A DNA stretch of 64,000 nucleotides from Rhizobium sp. Leaf262 (GCF_001422245.1 NZ_LMMM01000018.1:125088-189087), one strand, 5' to 3'; positions 47,962 through 58,086 are shown, numbered from the stretch's first letter. Notes: a model not told the origin generated them from the letters alone. Numbers and translations are program-made.

Positions 47962-48295
47962 ATGCTCATTCCCTCTGGTATTGCCGCAACGTCCGCGTGA
48001 AAACCAGAAGGATTCGGCGGTCGCAATCACGGTTACGACCGGAAGCTAGTAGAAAATTACGACGAATTGAAGTGAAAAGCCGGTCACGTGACAAGCCTTT
48101 TTGCAAGGCACGGCAATTGTGAAGCCGGGACGCCTGATCTTGAGCGGAAAATGCCCGATATCCGTCACCCCGGCCTGTCGCCGAGATCCATCGTCCATGC
48201 GCCTGCGTGGAGAAAGAGCCGTTGTTGATCAACGGCTTGGCTGCGCTCACGTCCCGGATCGAATCCGGGACCGCACATAAGAGCTGTCGGCGGAA
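47962..48295. other. Intergenic region with two strong hairpins
   Basis: No gene is apparent. AGCCGTTG-TTGAT-CAACGGCT (48217-48237) and GTCCCGGAT-CGA-ATCCGGGAC (48251-48271) are perfect stems. They could be the remains of a palindromic repeat or terminators for suhB, whose stop begins at 48296, and whatever precedes it. The part near 48000 should contain the promoter of the MotA-like gene. Confidence 0.6.
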
Positions 48296-49096
48296 TTAGC
48301 GGCCGGGAACGGGGCGGTTGACGACTTCCGTCAGCGCCCTGTGGATATATTCGTTTCCGCCCACCACGCTGCCGCTATCGAACATGTCCTGCCCGCCCTT
48401 CATGTCGCTGACGAAACCGCCCGCTTCACGGATGAGCACCAGACCGGCTGCCATGTCCCATGGGGATAGGCCGGTTTCCCAGTAACCGTCCAGACGACCG
48501 GCAGCGACATAAGCAAGATCGAGCGATGCAGCGCCAAAACGGCGCACGCCCGCCACTTCGCCCATCACATGGCGTAGCTCGACCAGAAACTTGCCGTGAT
48601 CGCCACGACCCAGATGCGGAACACCGCAACTGACGACGCAGTCGGTGATCTGTCGGCGTGCAGCCACGCGGATGCGACGGTCATTCAAGAACGCGCCGCT
48701 GCCACGCTCTGCGGTATAGAGCTCATCGGTAGCAGGGTTGAAGATAACGCCTGCGACGACTTCACCATTGCGCTCCAGCGCGATGGAGACCGCAAATTGC
48801 GGGATGCCATGCAGGAAGTTCGTGGTTCCGTCCAATGGATCGACGATCCAGCGGTGAGCACCGTCGGAACCCTTTTCCTCACCGGTTTCTTCCCCCAGAA
48901 AGTCGTAGGTCGGACGCGCCTTCATCAGTTCGTCATGGACGATCTTTTCGGCTTTGAGGTCTGCCTGCGACACGAAATCGCCGGGTCCCTTGACCGAAAC
49001 CTGGAGGTTCTGCACTTCACCGAAGTCACGTGACAAAGATTTTCCGGCCTTGAGAGCGGCCTGAACCATGACATTGAGAAGGGCTGAACGGGCCAT
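48296..49096 (-). CDS. suhB: Inositol monophosphatase family protein SuhB
   Basis: The 266-residue product starts MARSALLNVMVQAALKAGKS and has the IMPase metal motif: GEE (68-70), then DPLDGTTNF (86-94), and a C-terminal WDMAAGLVLIREAGG. SuhB hydrolyses inositol-1-phosphate and, in E. coli, also assists rRNA transcription antitermination. The ATG at 49096 is chosen by family N-terminus over the open frame to 49192. The next gene upstream (Sel1) is 143 bases away. Confidence 0.94.
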   Translation of the reverse strand: MARSALLNVMVQAALKAGKSLSRDFGEVQNLQVSVKGPGDFVSQADLKAEKIVHDELMKARPTYDFLGEETGEEKGSDGAHRWIVDPLDGTTNFLHGIPQFAVSIALERNGEVVAGVIFNPATDELYTAERGSGAFLNDRRIRVAARRQITDCVVSCGVPHLGRGDHGKFLVELRHVMGEVAGVRRFGAASLDLAYVAAGRLDGYWETGLSPWDMAAGLVLIREAGGFVSDMKGGQDMFDSGSVVGGNEYIHRALTEVVNRPVPGR

Positions 49097-49239
49097 GACG
49101 ATGTTCCTGAAAGGTGGCTGAACCTGCTGGCCAAAATTGCTGGCAGGCACGCAGATATGGTTTCTGACGGAAAGTTTGCGGTTCAAGACCACAAAACGCG
49201 CTGGAATTCAAGGCAAAAAGCCTTCGACCCCCTCAAGCA

Positions 49240-50436
49240 TCAGGCAGGACGGAAGCGGTTGGCTGCTTCGATGGCCTTCCGCTGCTGATCCTCCTCGATG
49301 CCCAGATAGAAATCCTCGAGGCCCGGGTCCTTCAGTCCGGCACGGCGCGACAGCACATACCATTTCGCCGCTTCCACCGGGTCGGGCTTGGTGCCGAGCG
49401 CCTGAATATAGAGATGCGCCACCTTGTTCTGGGCCACAACATTGCCACGCTGGGCTGCGCCATACAGCCAGCGAAAGCCCTCTTCCAGATTGCGCTCCCC
49501 GCCCGTACCGTTGATCAGCCATATGCCGAGATCAACCTGGGCGGTGTCGAAACCAGCCTTTGCCGAACGGGTCAGCCAGTCACGCGCTTTGGCCTTCTTG
49601 TCGGCGGGAATGTCCTTGAGATTGAAATAAATCTGCGAAACCGCATATTGCGCATCCGCAATGCCCTTTTCTGCCGATTTCTCATAAAACGGCAAGGCTG
49701 AATGGAGACCTGCGGGGCCGGGTGACTGCGATACGAGGATCTGCGCCCAGTTGAACTCGGCCTCCGCATTCCCCGCCTCCGCGGCCCGGCGCATGTAATC
49801 ATCGGCCAGCGTCTTGTCGCGCTTGACGAGTTTGCCTTCCATCAACAGCAGAGCATATTTGAACATGGCCACGGAATCACCGCCCTTGGCTGCTTGCTCG
49901 TACCAGAAGGCCGCAGTCTTGTCATCGCGAGCGATGCCGAAGCCGCGCGACATCATTTCTGCGACCAGCGTCTGGGCAGTGGCATCGCCGTTCTGGGCAC
50001 GGGTCAGGGCCTTGGACAGGGCCTGCACATACTCGCCACGCTGGAAATGCCCATAAGCCTCGTCGATCTTGCCGGTGAATTTCTTTTCAGGCGGCAGAGC
50101 AGGTAGTTCGGCTCCCATGCGCTGATAGACGTTGACGCCTTCCGAAGGCTGCAGGTCCTTCTGCTCGTCGGAAACCACGCGCCCCTTGCGAATCGGTTCG
50201 GCCTCGGCTTCGGACGGACGCGACAAAACGTCGGGCGTATTCTTGTTGGCAGGGCCGAAATCAGTATCTTCCTCGACGGGCGTCGCTGCGTCCGGCTTTG
50301 CCTGTTCTTCGAGACCCGGCAACAACGACGGCTCAGCGAGCTGCTGCCCCTGTGCGGACGCGGCATGCGGCAGAACCGCTAAGGCCAGAGCCAGAGCGGC
50401 GGAAGAAAGACGGAAACGAAGCAAGCGAGCGATCAT
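49240..50436 (-). CDS. Sel1-like repeat (TPR-type) secreted protein
   Basis: The 398-residue product begins with a signal peptide (MIARLLRFRLSSAALALALA). Residues about 110-370 are Sel1 repeats (for example DATAQTLVAEMMSRGFGIAR; DSVAMFKYALLLMEGKLVKR; NVVAQNKVAHLYIQALG). Sel1 proteins often act as periplasmic scaffolds in envelope or exopolysaccharide regulation (as ExoR does in rhizobia). Function here is not known. The ATG is at 50436; an upstream TTG four codons earlier is unlikely. Confidence 0.87.
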   Translation of the reverse strand: MIARLLRFRLSSAALALALAVLPHAASAQGQQLAEPSLLPGLEEQAKPDAATPVEEDTDFGPANKNTPDVLSRPSEAEAEPIRKGRVVSDEQKDLQPSEGVNVYQRMGAELPALPPEKKFTGKIDEAYGHFQRGEYVQALSKALTRAQNGDATAQTLVAEMMSRGFGIARDDKTAAFWYEQAAKGGDSVAMFKYALLLMEGKLVKRDKTLADDYMRRAAEAGNAEAEFNWAQILVSQSPGPAGLHSALPFYEKSAEKGIADAQYAVSQIYFNLKDIPADKKAKARDWLTRSAKAGFDTAQVDLGIWLINGTGGERNLEEGFRWLYGAAQRGNVVAQNKVAHLYIQALGTKPDPVEAAKWYVLSRRAGLKDPGLEDFYLGIEEDQQRKAIEAANRFRPA

Positions 50437-50444
50437 CGCCTGTA

Positions 50445-51098
50445 TCAACCGTCAAACCGTGGCGCTTTTTCGTCAAGCAGCGCATTCGCTTCTGCCACGG
50501 CCTGAGCAGGGCCGCCTGCATGGCCAAAGACCGCTTCTCGCAGGGCCACGAATTCCACACCCGTTTCGGCCACCGCAACGACGGAGGAAACATCGGAGCC
50601 GCCCATGACGACGGCAGGAATCTCGATCATCGAGGCCCACCATTCGCCAAGCGCAAGGTTCTTGGGATGCGCATCAGGCTTGATATCGCCTTCGAGCTTG
50701 CCGAAGAACATGTAGTCCGGGCTGCTTTCGCCCAGTTCCAGCGCCTTGTGACGGTCATCGGCATTGCCACCGCCGACAATCAGCTTCGGCGTGAATTTTT
50801 CCACAGCCTCCGCCAGGGCTTCAGCACCACCGGCAATATGCAGACCATCGGCCTTGGCGCGGCCCGCAACACGGCTGTCTCCCGCCAGAAGCGCAGCGGC
50901 GCCGCCATCCTGAATGATCGGCACCAGCAGTTCGGCGTGTTTCTGATACGTGCCGTCGTCCAGCGCATATTGCGGAAGTATGACCGAGGCGACGTCGCCC
51001 CCGCGCAGGGCATCCTCCACGGCTTTTGCCCGGATGGCGGCATCGTCACCCGCCGGAACGACGAGGACCAGGCGGCAGCGATCTTCAGGAGAACTCAT
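50445..51098 (-). CDS. Thiamine-phosphate-synthase-like (ThiE-fold) protein
   Basis: The 217-residue product has a ThiE-like TIM-barrel pattern: RLVLVVPAGDD at the start, LLAGDSRVAGRAKADGLHI and PDYMFFGKLEG, with a C-terminal AVVMGGSDVSSVVA. It is a likely paralogue of ThiE; thiamine-phosphate synthase activity is possible but not assured, because the usual HMP-PP-binding residues are only partly evident. The start is the ATG at 51098 following GGAAAA; another ATG lies four codons upstream. It overlaps no other gene. Confidence 0.75.
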   Translation of the reverse strand: MSSPEDRCRLVLVVPAGDDAAIRAKAVEDALRGGDVASVILPQYALDDGTYQKHAELLVPIIQDGGAAALLAGDSRVAGRAKADGLHIAGGAEALAEAVEKFTPKLIVGGGNADDRHKALELGESSPDYMFFGKLEGDIKPDAHPKNLALGEWWASMIEIPAVVMGGSDVSSVVAVAETGVEFVALREAVFGHAGGPAQAVAEANALLDEKAPRFDG

Positions 51099-51204
51099 GG
51101 TTTTTTCCATTTTCCGCAGAGAGGTCGTTTGACGCGCAATCTGCACTCGTTTTCATGTCCTACTTCCGATAAACCGGACGGGCGAAAGGATCAACCGTCC
51201 ATCC

Positions 51205-51969
51205 ATGCTCACAGATTTCCATTTCTATCTCGTCGCCATCCCCGCAGTCATGCTTGTCGGCCTTTCCAAAGGCGGGCTGGGCGGCGCATTGGCACTCATG
51301 GGCGTACCGTTGATGGCGCTTGCCGTGCCGCCGGTGCAGGCGGCTGCGATCTTTTTGCCTATTCTGGTGGTCATGGACCTTGTGGCATTGATGGCGTGGC
51401 GAAAGTACAATCATCGCCAGACGCTGCTGATGATGCTGCCGGGCGCCCTTGTTGGAATTACGCTGGGCTGGGCCATGTCCAGCATGGTATCACCAGATGT
51501 GATGCGCCTGGTGGTGGCGACCGTGACGATCCTGTTCGTGCTACGCTATTTCTTTGACACCTTCCGGGCACGGCGCGGCCACGAAACACCAGCGAAAGGC
51601 CAAAATCCCGTCAAGGCTACCATCTGGTCCACCTTGTCGGGCTATGCCAGCTTCGTGGCACATGCGGGTGGCCCCCCCTTCCAGATCTATGTTTTGCCGC
51701 TGAAGCTGGACCCGAAGATCTACACTGGCATGAGCGTCCGTTTTTTCGCGATCATGAATGCGATAAAGCTCATTCCCTATTTTGCACTGGGTGCACTGGA
51801 TGCAACCAACCTCACCACGTCAGCGGCGTTGTTGCCCGTAGCGATGATTGCTACTTTTGCGGGTGCTAAAATCGTGAAATACATGAAGCCATCGGTGTTC
51901 TATCCGCTGATGTACACCATGGCGTTCCTTGCAGCGCTGAAACTTCTGTGGGATGGCCTGCCGATCTGA
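51205..51969 (+). CDS. TauE/SafE family sulfite exporter-like membrane protein
   Basis: The 254-residue product has about eight membrane segments. The family motifs GLSKGGLGGALALMGVP (19-35) and the mirrored SGYASFVAHAGGPPFQIY (about 143-160) identify TauE/SafE. Such proteins export sulfite, sulfoacetate or similar anions. The substrate is unknown. It is divergent from the ThiE-like gene. Confidence 0.9.
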   Translation: MLTDFHFYLVAIPAVMLVGLSKGGLGGALALMGVPLMALAVPPVQAAAIFLPILVVMDLVALMAWRKYNHRQTLLMMLPGALVGITLGWAMSSMVSPDVMRLVVATVTILFVLRYFFDTFRARRGHETPAKGQNPVKATIWSTLSGYASFVAHAGGPPFQIYVLPLKLDPKIYTGMSVRFFAIMNAIKLIPYFALGALDATNLTTSAALLPVAMIATFAGAKIVKYMKPSVFYPLMYTMAFLAALKLLWDGLPI

Positions 51970-52073
51970 CCCGGCCACATAAAAGGCCCTGATCGCGTTT
52001 GCAACCAGAGCCGGAATTTCAAAGGCTGTCCCGACACATCATGAAACGTCGGTCAGAAAAAAAATATTGTCAA

Positions 52074-52250
52074 TCAATGCTTTGTGGAGGCCTGCAGCCT
52101 CTGCATTTCATCCTTCAGGCGCAGTTTCTTGCGTTTCAGATCCGCAATCTGCTTATCATCCGAAGAGGGGGAAGCCATAACGGTTTCTAGCTCCTCCTCA
52201 AGAGCACCGTGTTTCTTCTCGAGCGATGCGATATGAGCCTGAATGGTCAT
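52074..52250 (-). CDS. DUF465 (YdcH-like) small protein
   Basis: The 58-residue peptide starts MTIQAHIASLEKKHGALEEE and has the DUF465 coiled coil, ending KDEMQRLQASTKH. It is a short gene with good SD spacing and a family match. Function is unknown. It is divergent from a second DUF465 gene at 52486. Confidence 0.88.
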   Translation of the reverse strand: MTIQAHIASLEKKHGALEEELETVMASPSSDDKQIADLKRKKLRLKDEMQRLQASTKH

Positions 52251-52485
52251 GCGGCACGTCCTTCCTTGTTGAACCTACCTCCAGCGCTCCATCGCTGGAG
52301 TTTCAGGTTTACGACGGCAATGTGACATGGAACGCGCGGATTGTCGAAGGCGGAATCAAGGCAATAGTTAGGCAAAATGGTCGCATGGGAAACTTCCCGT
52401 TACCGCTATTTGGTGGTACAGGCACGATGAGCGACAACGAAATGGCCGGATGGCGGTCCGGTTGCATCAAAATGGGGATGACGAA

Positions 52486-52689
52486 ATGCCCGATCAGGAT
52501 CAGGCGGACGTTCGGTTGGTATTGGCGCGACTTCGCCAGGAACACGAAGACTATGACGCCGCTATCAATGCGATGATTCAGACGAATTGCGAAGCATTGC
52601 GCATTCAGCGGATGAAAAAGAAGAAGCTGGGCATCAAGGATAAGATGACCCAGATCGAAGACCAGATTATTCCTGATATCATTGCCTGA
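52486..52689 (+). CDS. DUF465 (YdcH-like) small protein, second copy
   Basis: The 67-residue product starts MPDQDQADVRLVLARLRQEH and ends GIKDKMTQIEDQIIPDIIA. It shows the DUF465 pattern (basic KKKK region followed by LGIKDKM). It precedes purE by 15 bases, so it may be co-transcribed with purEK. The 235-base gap to the minus-strand copy contains a CTCCAGCG-CTCCAT-CGCTGGAG hairpin (52279-52300) and probably both promoters. Confidence 0.88.
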   Translation: MPDQDQADVRLVLARLRQEHEDYDAAINAMIQTNCEALRIQRMKKKKLGIKDKMTQIEDQIIPDIIA

Positions 52690-52704
52690 TACGGAGATTG
52701 ACCG

Positions 52705-53205
52705 TTGAGCACAGAAACACCGCCCGTCGCCATCATCATGGGCAGCCAGTCCGACTGGGAAACCATGAAAAACGCTGCCGATACTCTGGACGCGCTGGAC
52801 GTGGAATATGAGGCACGGATCATTTCGGCCCACCGCACGCCTGAGCGGATGTTCAGCTTTGCCAGCGGCGCACGGGAGGAAGGCTTCAAGGTCATCATCG
52901 CCGGTGCAGGCGGTGCCGCGCACCTGCCGGGCATGACGGCGGCGCTGACCCCGCTGCCGGTCTTCGGCGTGCCGGTTCAGTCCAAGACCATGTCGGGACA
53001 GGACAGCCTCTATTCCATCGTGCAGATGCCGGCTGGTATTCCCGTCGGAACGCTGGCCATCGGTCGTGCAGGCGCCATCAACGCCGCCCTTCTGGCTGCC
53101 GCCGTGCTTGCCCTGTCCGACGAAGACCTCGCCGACAGGCTGGACGACTACCGCGCCCGCCAAACGGCAGCGATTGCGGAATACCCGCTGGACAGCGCCC
53201 AATGA
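52705..53205 (+). CDS. purE: N5-carboxyaminoimidazole ribonucleotide mutase PurE
   Basis: PurE converts N5-CAIR to CAIR in purine synthesis. The 166-residue product has the family core [23 protein letters not shown] and [14 protein letters not shown]. It appears to start at TTG (52705) with GGAG 8 bases upstream. Its stop overlaps the purK start by 4 bases. Confidence 0.95.
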   Translation: MSTETPPVAIIMGSQSDWETMKNAADTLDALDVEYEARIISAHRTPERMFSFASGAREEGFKVIIAGAGGAAHLPGMTAALTPLPVFGVPVQSKTMSGQDSLYSIVQMPAGIPVGTLAIGRAGAINAALLAAAVLALSDEDLADRLDDYRARQTAAIAEYPLDSAQ

Positions 53206-54311
53206 CATCGACACAGCTTGCAAAATCGGGAACCATCGGGATCATCGGTGGCGGCCAGCTTGCCCGCATGCTGGCCATGGCCGCTGCCCGCCTCAACTTC
53301 CGCACCATCGTGCTGGAGCCGCAGGCCGACTGTCCGGCAGCGCAGGTCTGCAATCGTCAGATCGTTGCGGCCTACGACGATGAAAAGGCCCTGTCGGAAC
53401 TGGCGAGCGTCTGCGACGTCGTAACGTACGAGTTCGAAAACGTGCCAGTGGTCGCGGCCGAAATGCTGGCAGCCTCGGTTGCCGTCTATCCTCCCCCGAA
53501 AGCGCTGAGTGCCTCGCAGGACCGCTTGACGGAAAAGCGCTTCCTCAACGGCTGCGGCATTCCAACCGCCGACTTTCGCCCGGTCGACGATCAGACCGCG
53601 CTTGAGGCTGCTCTGGCCGAGTTCGGCGGCAAGGGCGTCCTGAAAACCCGGCGCATGGGTTATGACGGCAAGGGCCAGCGCGTGTTCAAGGGTGGCGAAG
53701 ACCTCACCGGCGCCTTCGCTGCATTGGGTGGCGTACCGCTCATTCTGGAAAGTTTCGTCGCCTTCGAGCGAGAGGTTTCGATCATCGCAGCCCGTTTCCA
53801 GGACGGCACGGTTACCTGCTACGACCCGGCGGAAAACGTTCATCTCGGCGGCATTCTCCACACCTCTACCGTCCCTGCCCGCCTTTCCGATGCCGCAACT
53901 ACCGTGGCAATTCAATCAGCGGAAAAGCTTCTGGCCGCGCTCGATTATGTCGGCGTCGTCGGCATCGAATTCTTTGTTCTGAACGATGGCTCGTTGGTCG
54001 CAAACGAGATGGCGCCGCGCGTCCACAACACCGGCCACTGGACCGAAGCGGCCTGCGTCGTATCCCAGTTCGAGCAGCATATTCGCGCCGTCACGGGGCT
54101 TTCTGCGGGCGCGACAAGGCGTCATTCGGACTGCGTGATGACCAATCTGATCGGCGATGACATGGCCGATGTGCCGCGCTGGTTGGCAGAGAAAGACTGC
54201 CTCGTCCATCTCTACGGCAAGACCGAAGCGCGTGCAGGACGCAAGATGGGCCATGTCACACAACTTCTGAACGCCGGAAAACCCGGTGTTTCCAGCCAAA
54301 TTGACTCTTAG
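53202..54311 (+). CDS. purK: N5-carboxyaminoimidazole ribonucleotide synthase PurK
   Basis: PurK uses ATP and bicarbonate to make N5-CAIR from AIR. The 369-residue product begins [20 protein letters not shown] and contains the ATP-grasp elements [15 protein letters not shown] and [20 protein letters not shown]. It overlaps purE (ATGA) and ends before a good terminator. Confidence 0.96.
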   Translation: MTSTQLAKSGTIGIIGGGQLARMLAMAAARLNFRTIVLEPQADCPAAQVCNRQIVAAYDDEKALSELASVCDVVTYEFENVPVVAAEMLAASVAVYPPPKALSASQDRLTEKRFLNGCGIPTADFRPVDDQTALEAALAEFGGKGVLKTRRMGYDGKGQRVFKGGEDLTGAFAALGGVPLILESFVAFEREVSIIAARFQDGTVTCYDPAENVHLGGILHTSTVPARLSDAATTVAIQSAEKLLAALDYVGVVGIEFFVLNDGSLVANEMAPRVHNTGHWTEAACVVSQFEQHIRAVTGLSAGATRRHSDCVMTNLIGDDMADVPRWLAEKDCLVHLYGKTEARAGRKMGHVTQLLNAGKPGVSSQIDS

Positions 54312-54360
54312 CGTGTTGACACGCCAAGGATGACAAGGTAATTGCCTGCCAACCGAAAAG

Positions 54361-54384
54361 AGCGCGCCCTCGTAGCGCGTTTTT
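54361..54384 (+). terminator. Terminator of purEK
   Basis: AGCGCGC-CCTCGTA-GCGCGTT followed by TTTTT, 49 bases after the purK stop and ahead of rpmJ. Confidence 0.75.
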
Positions 54385-54439
54385 GATTGTTTAGAATATG
54401 CGTGGCAAGAAGCGTCACGCCAAACTGCGGACCAGAAAA

Positions 54440-54565
54440 ATGAAGATCAAGAATTCGCTTAAAGCGCTTAAGGCCCGTCACCGCGATAACCGTCTGGTTC
54501 GCCGCAAGGGCCGCGTCTACATCATCAACAAGATGAACCCACGTTTCAAGGCTCGTCAGGGCTGA
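54440..54565 (+). CDS. rpmJ: Ribosomal protein bL36, C- form
   Basis: The 41-residue peptide reads [20 protein letters not shown] and ends [12 protein letters not shown]. It is the zinc-free YkgO-type L36 typical of alphaproteobacteria. The start follows AAAAA with a modest ribosome binding site. Confidence 0.95.
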   Translation: MKIKNSLKALKARHRDNRLVRRKGRVYIINKMNPRFKARQG

Positions 54566-54665
54566 TTACGCGGTGCATCAGTGGCCGTCTTGTCGAGGCG
54601 GATCACATTGTCGATAGACTACAAAATTTGATTTCATAATTGGCGCAAGCGGACTATCGTACCGT

Positions 54666-55292
54666 ATGCGCCAATTTTGTTTTTATGCCTTTTTATCCGC
54701 TTACCTTGGAGCCGCTCTTACCAGCGCCCTGCCGTTGATGCCGGTTTCCACTGCTCATGCAGCCGACTCACCAACGCCCGCTCAAGCAAACGCACAGCCG
54801 CAGACCCTTCCCGACGATTCGCTGGCTTCGCTCTTTTCCAACTTGAAAAAGGAGCGCGATGCACAGAAGGCACGCGTCATCGCCAATGAGATCGTGGGCC
54901 GGTGGACGGATTCCGGCAGCCCGACCATCAACCTGCTGATGAAATGGTCAGAAGAAGCAGCAGAGGAAAAACGCAAGGCCGCTGCCTATGATTTTCTCGA
55001 TCAGGCGATCCTTCTGGAACCTGATTATGCAGAAGCATGGTATCGCCGCGCGCTGGTGCATTTTGCCGATGGCGACACCCGCAAGGCCATGTCCGACCTG
55101 AACCAGACATTGCAAAAGGAGCCGCGTTATTTTCCCGCACTCGCCAGTTTGGCCAACATTCTGGAAAGCTCCGAGCGCAACGAACTGGCCCTGAAGGTAT
55201 GGGAACGCTATCTGGCCGTTTATCCTGCCGATAAGGACGCGCAGAAGGAGGCCAGCGATCTCTCGGAAAAGCTGGCCGGCACACGGAGCTGA
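54666..55292 (+). CDS. Exported TPR protein
   Basis: The 208-residue product begins with a signal peptide (MRQFCFYAFLSAYLGAALTS ending near STAHAA). The C-terminal half holds TPR-type repeats (AYDFLDQAILLEPDYAEAWY; YRRALVHFADGDTRKAMSDL; ERYLAVYPADKDAQKEASDL). Its role is unknown; it converges with kdsD. Confidence 0.82.
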   Translation: MRQFCFYAFLSAYLGAALTSALPLMPVSTAHAADSPTPAQANAQPQTLPDDSLASLFSNLKKERDAQKARVIANEIVGRWTDSGSPTINLLMKWSEEAAEEKRKAAAYDFLDQAILLEPDYAEAWYRRALVHFADGDTRKAMSDLNQTLQKEPRYFPALASLANILESSERNELALKVWERYLAVYPADKDAQKEASDLSEKLAGTRS

Positions 55293-55349
55293 CGCAGTTG
55301 CCTGACTGAACGGTGAGCCTCGAGAGCGGACGTCGGAACGTCTTGAGCC

Positions 55350-56345
55350 TTACGCGACACCGATGCGCAGAAGGTCGTGGAAGTGGACAAGCCCGACGGG
55401 ACGGTTTTCGCCATCGATGACGATCAGTGCGCCGATATGATGCTTTTCCAGCGTCGCCAGAGCTGCCGTGGCCAAAACATTGCGAGTAACGGTTTTCGGG
55501 GTTCGCGTCATGATGTCGTCAACCGCCAGTTCGGCAAGATTGCGGGTGAGATTGCGCGCAAGGTCGCCCTCGGTGACGATGCCACACAGACGGCCGTCTT
55601 CATCCAGCACCGCCACACAGCCGAAATGCTTACGCGCCAAAACGCCGATGGCTTCCTGAAGCGGCGTCCCCCTGGGCACCAGCGGCACGCGTTCGCCCGT
55701 ATGCATGATGTCGCCGACAAGGGTCAGGCTCGCACCGAGCTTTCCACCGGGATGAAACACGCGAAAATCGCCTGCAGTGAAACTGCGCGCCTCCAACAGA
55801 GCTATTGCAAGGGCATCCCCCAGTGCAAGCTGCATCATGGTCGATGTCGTGGGGGCCAGACCGTGTGGGCAGGCCTCCTGCTCATCGGGTATCAGCAGCA
55901 CGATGTCGGACGATTTCGCCAGCGAACCGGCCACCGCGCATGTCAGCGCGATCAGCGGGATGGAAAATCGTCTTGTGTAGTTGATGATGCTGCGCAGCTC
56001 TGCGCTTTCGCCACCCTTGGAAATGGCCAGGACCACATCATTACCACTGATCATGCCCAGATCGCCATGATTGGCCTCGGCCGCATGCACAAAGAAAGCC
56101 GGCGTGCCCGTCGAGGCAAAGGTTGCGGCAAGCTTTGCGCCGATATGCCCGCTCTTGCCGACACCGGTAATGATGAGACGCCCTCCGGATTTGCCAATGG
56201 TTTCCACAGCATTGCCGAAGCTTTCGCCCAGTTCACCGGCAAGCGCCTGGTGCAACGCGATCAGGCCATTTTTCTCGATGTCGACCGTCCGCATGGCAGA
56301 CTCGACGGCATGGTTTTCCACCAGGGTGACAGCTCTCGTAATCAT
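55350..56345 (-). CDS. kdsD: Arabinose-5-phosphate isomerase KdsD (KpsF/GutQ family)
   Basis: KdsD converts ribulose-5-phosphate to arabinose-5-phosphate for Kdo and LPS synthesis. The 331-residue product has an SIS domain (RLIITGVGKSGHIGAKLAAT, ANHGDLGMIS) followed by two CBS domains (about residues 200-330). The ATG is at 56345; a TTG nine codons upstream is unlikely. It is divergent from the outer-membrane protein gene. Confidence 0.92.
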   Translation of the reverse strand: MITRAVTLVENHAVESAMRTVDIEKNGLIALHQALAGELGESFGNAVETIGKSGGRLIITGVGKSGHIGAKLAATFASTGTPAFFVHAAEANHGDLGMISGNDVVLAISKGGESAELRSIINYTRRFSIPLIALTCAVAGSLAKSSDIVLLIPDEQEACPHGLAPTTSTMMQLALGDALAIALLEARSFTAGDFRVFHPGGKLGASLTLVGDIMHTGERVPLVPRGTPLQEAIGVLARKHFGCVAVLDEDGRLCGIVTEGDLARNLTRNLAELAVDDIMTRTPKTVTRNVLATAALATLEKHHIGALIVIDGENRPVGLVHFHDLLRIGVA

Positions 56346-56493
56346 GGGTCGGACTGATACTATTTTCGACAATCCGTGTCTATCGGTCAGTCAAGTCGCT
56401 TTGCCCATCATGGCGGCGGAAAGATCAACCAGATGTTAACCACATGCTTTTACTTTCGGGTAACGATTACGCAAACCCAGGTAGAAGCAGCTT

Positions 56494-58008
56494 ATGGTTT
56501 CTCATAGCACCGCAAGACGTCGATCGACGCGGCGGACGGCAGCGGCAGCGTTGCTGGCTTGTACCGTGCTGTGCCCCGGCATTCCGGCGGCAGCGCAATC
56601 CCTGTCGCAACAGCAGCCGAACCCGGCAACAACGCGAACCCTGACGAGTGCAGATCCCTTCATCGGTCAGAACGATCTCTCCGTCATCGATCCCGATAGT
56701 CCCGAGCGGCAACCGGCTGTTCCGCCTACGTCCGATCCGGACAGGGTGACCACGGGCAGCACCCGGACAACCACCAATCCGGGCGATGCCATTCCGGAAG
56801 AGGGCGACGAGGCGGTCGAGCCCGTGGACCGGCGCGAGAACACGTTTGAAACGACCGTTGATGGCGGTGAAAACGCCACGATCGATGACGGCACCGCCCC
56901 TGGCATCCGCATCGGCACGCTGACCCTGCGCCCTTCGATCAGCCAGACGCTGAACCATGAAAACAAGACGTTCGCGACCGGCTCTACCAGTCGCAACTAC
57001 CTGACGACGGGCATTCGCGGCACGCTGACCAGCGATTGGTCGCGTCACGCGCTGACCATCACCGGCGATGGCGCATATCAGCGCAATCTGGGCGGCAGCA
57101 GTGCCGGGGAAGAACCGAGCGCCAATATCGGCGCGGACCTGCGTCTAGACCTTGGCGACGGCACGCAGGCCAATCTGACGGCGGGATACGCCTTCAGCCG
57201 CGAGGACACCAATGATCCCAATGCCGTCTCCGGCGCATCCGTGCAGGGTGGCGAACATGTGTTTACCGGTGGAGCTTCGATCGAGAGAAATCTGGGTACG
57301 CTGAAGGCACTGGCCGCGCTCGATCTCTCCCGCACCATCTATACGGATGCCAAAGGCGTCAACGGACAGGCCATCAGCCTCAGCGACCGTGATCGTTACG
57401 GTGCGGGCATCCGCGGACGTGTGGGCTATGAGCTATCCCCTGCCCTCATTCCGTTTCTGGAAGTCACTGCAGGCCTGACGAATTACGACAAGAACCGTGA
57501 CAATACCGGTTACCAGCGGTCGTCCCACACCTACGGGGCCAAGGTCGGCACGCAGATCGACCTCGGTGAAAAACTGCGGGGCGAAGCGGCAGTCGGTTAT
57601 CTGCGCAAGGAATATGAAGATGGCAGACTTGATGCCATCGATGCATTGGCAGTGGACGGTAACATCGTCTGGTCGCCGCAGCGTGGTACAGATGTAAGCC
57701 TTGGCCTTCGCACCACCATCGAGGACTTCGCGGGCGGGCCGCGTGGCGGCTGGGTTTCCCGGCAATTGACTGCGGGACTGACCCAGCAACTGCGTAGCGA
57801 TCTGGTCGCACGCCTGACGGCAGGACTGGAGCGCCGATCCTATCTCACATCCAGCCTGCGAGACGAGACCGAATATGTCGCAGGTGCAGGCCTGACATGG
57901 AGCATCAACCGCTTTCTCGATCTGACCGCGGATGTCGGTTACGAGACAACCCCGGTCACCGACAACAGCCAATGGCGCATCGGCGCGGGCCTGACATTGA
58001 AACGCTAG
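56494..58008 (+). CDS. Outer-membrane beta-barrel protein
   Basis: The 504-residue product has a signal peptide (MVSHSTARRRSTRRTAAAAL to AAAQ) and a Thr/Pro-rich N-terminal region (35-130). A series of alternating aromatic and hydrophobic strands from about 145 to the end finishes LTLKR (GAGLTLKR), as expected for a beta-barrel OMP2_2-type protein. No ligand is predicted. It converges with galU across a strong terminator. Confidence 0.82.
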   Translation: MVSHSTARRRSTRRTAAAALLACTVLCPGIPAAAQSLSQQQPNPATTRTLTSADPFIGQNDLSVIDPDSPERQPAVPPTSDPDRVTTGSTRTTTNPGDAIPEEGDEAVEPVDRRENTFETTVDGGENATIDDGTAPGIRIGTLTLRPSISQTLNHENKTFATGSTSRNYLTTGIRGTLTSDWSRHALTITGDGAYQRNLGGSSAGEEPSANIGADLRLDLGDGTQANLTAGYAFSREDTNDPNAVSGASVQGGEHVFTGGASIERNLGTLKALAALDLSRTIYTDAKGVNGQAISLSDRDRYGAGIRGRVGYELSPALIPFLEVTAGLTNYDKNRDNTGYQRSSHTYGAKVGTQIDLGEKLRGEAAVGYLRKEYEDGRLDAIDALAVDGNIVWSPQRGTDVSLGLRTTIEDFAGGPRGGWVSRQLTAGLTQQLRSDLVARLTAGLERRSYLTSSLRDETEYVAGAGLTWSINRFLDLTADVGYETTPVTDNSQWRIGAGLTLKR

Positions 58009-58044
58009 AATGTCTCCCCGTTCCATGACGAGGCCCTGAACGAA

Positions 58045-58069
58045 AAATCCCGGCGCAAGGCCGGGATTT
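58045..58069. terminator. Shared terminator of the OM barrel gene and galU
   Basis: AAATCCCGGC-GCAAG-GCCGGGATTT, flanked on the plus-strand left by A residues and on the right by TCATTT. It serves the two converging genes. Confidence 0.88.
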
Positions 58070-58086
58070 CATTTGCATCGGTTTGG

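Noticed and set aside
52226..52576. 116-codon plus-strand frame between the DUF465 genes
   Set aside because: It overlaps both DUF465 genes in another frame and has no recognisable features.
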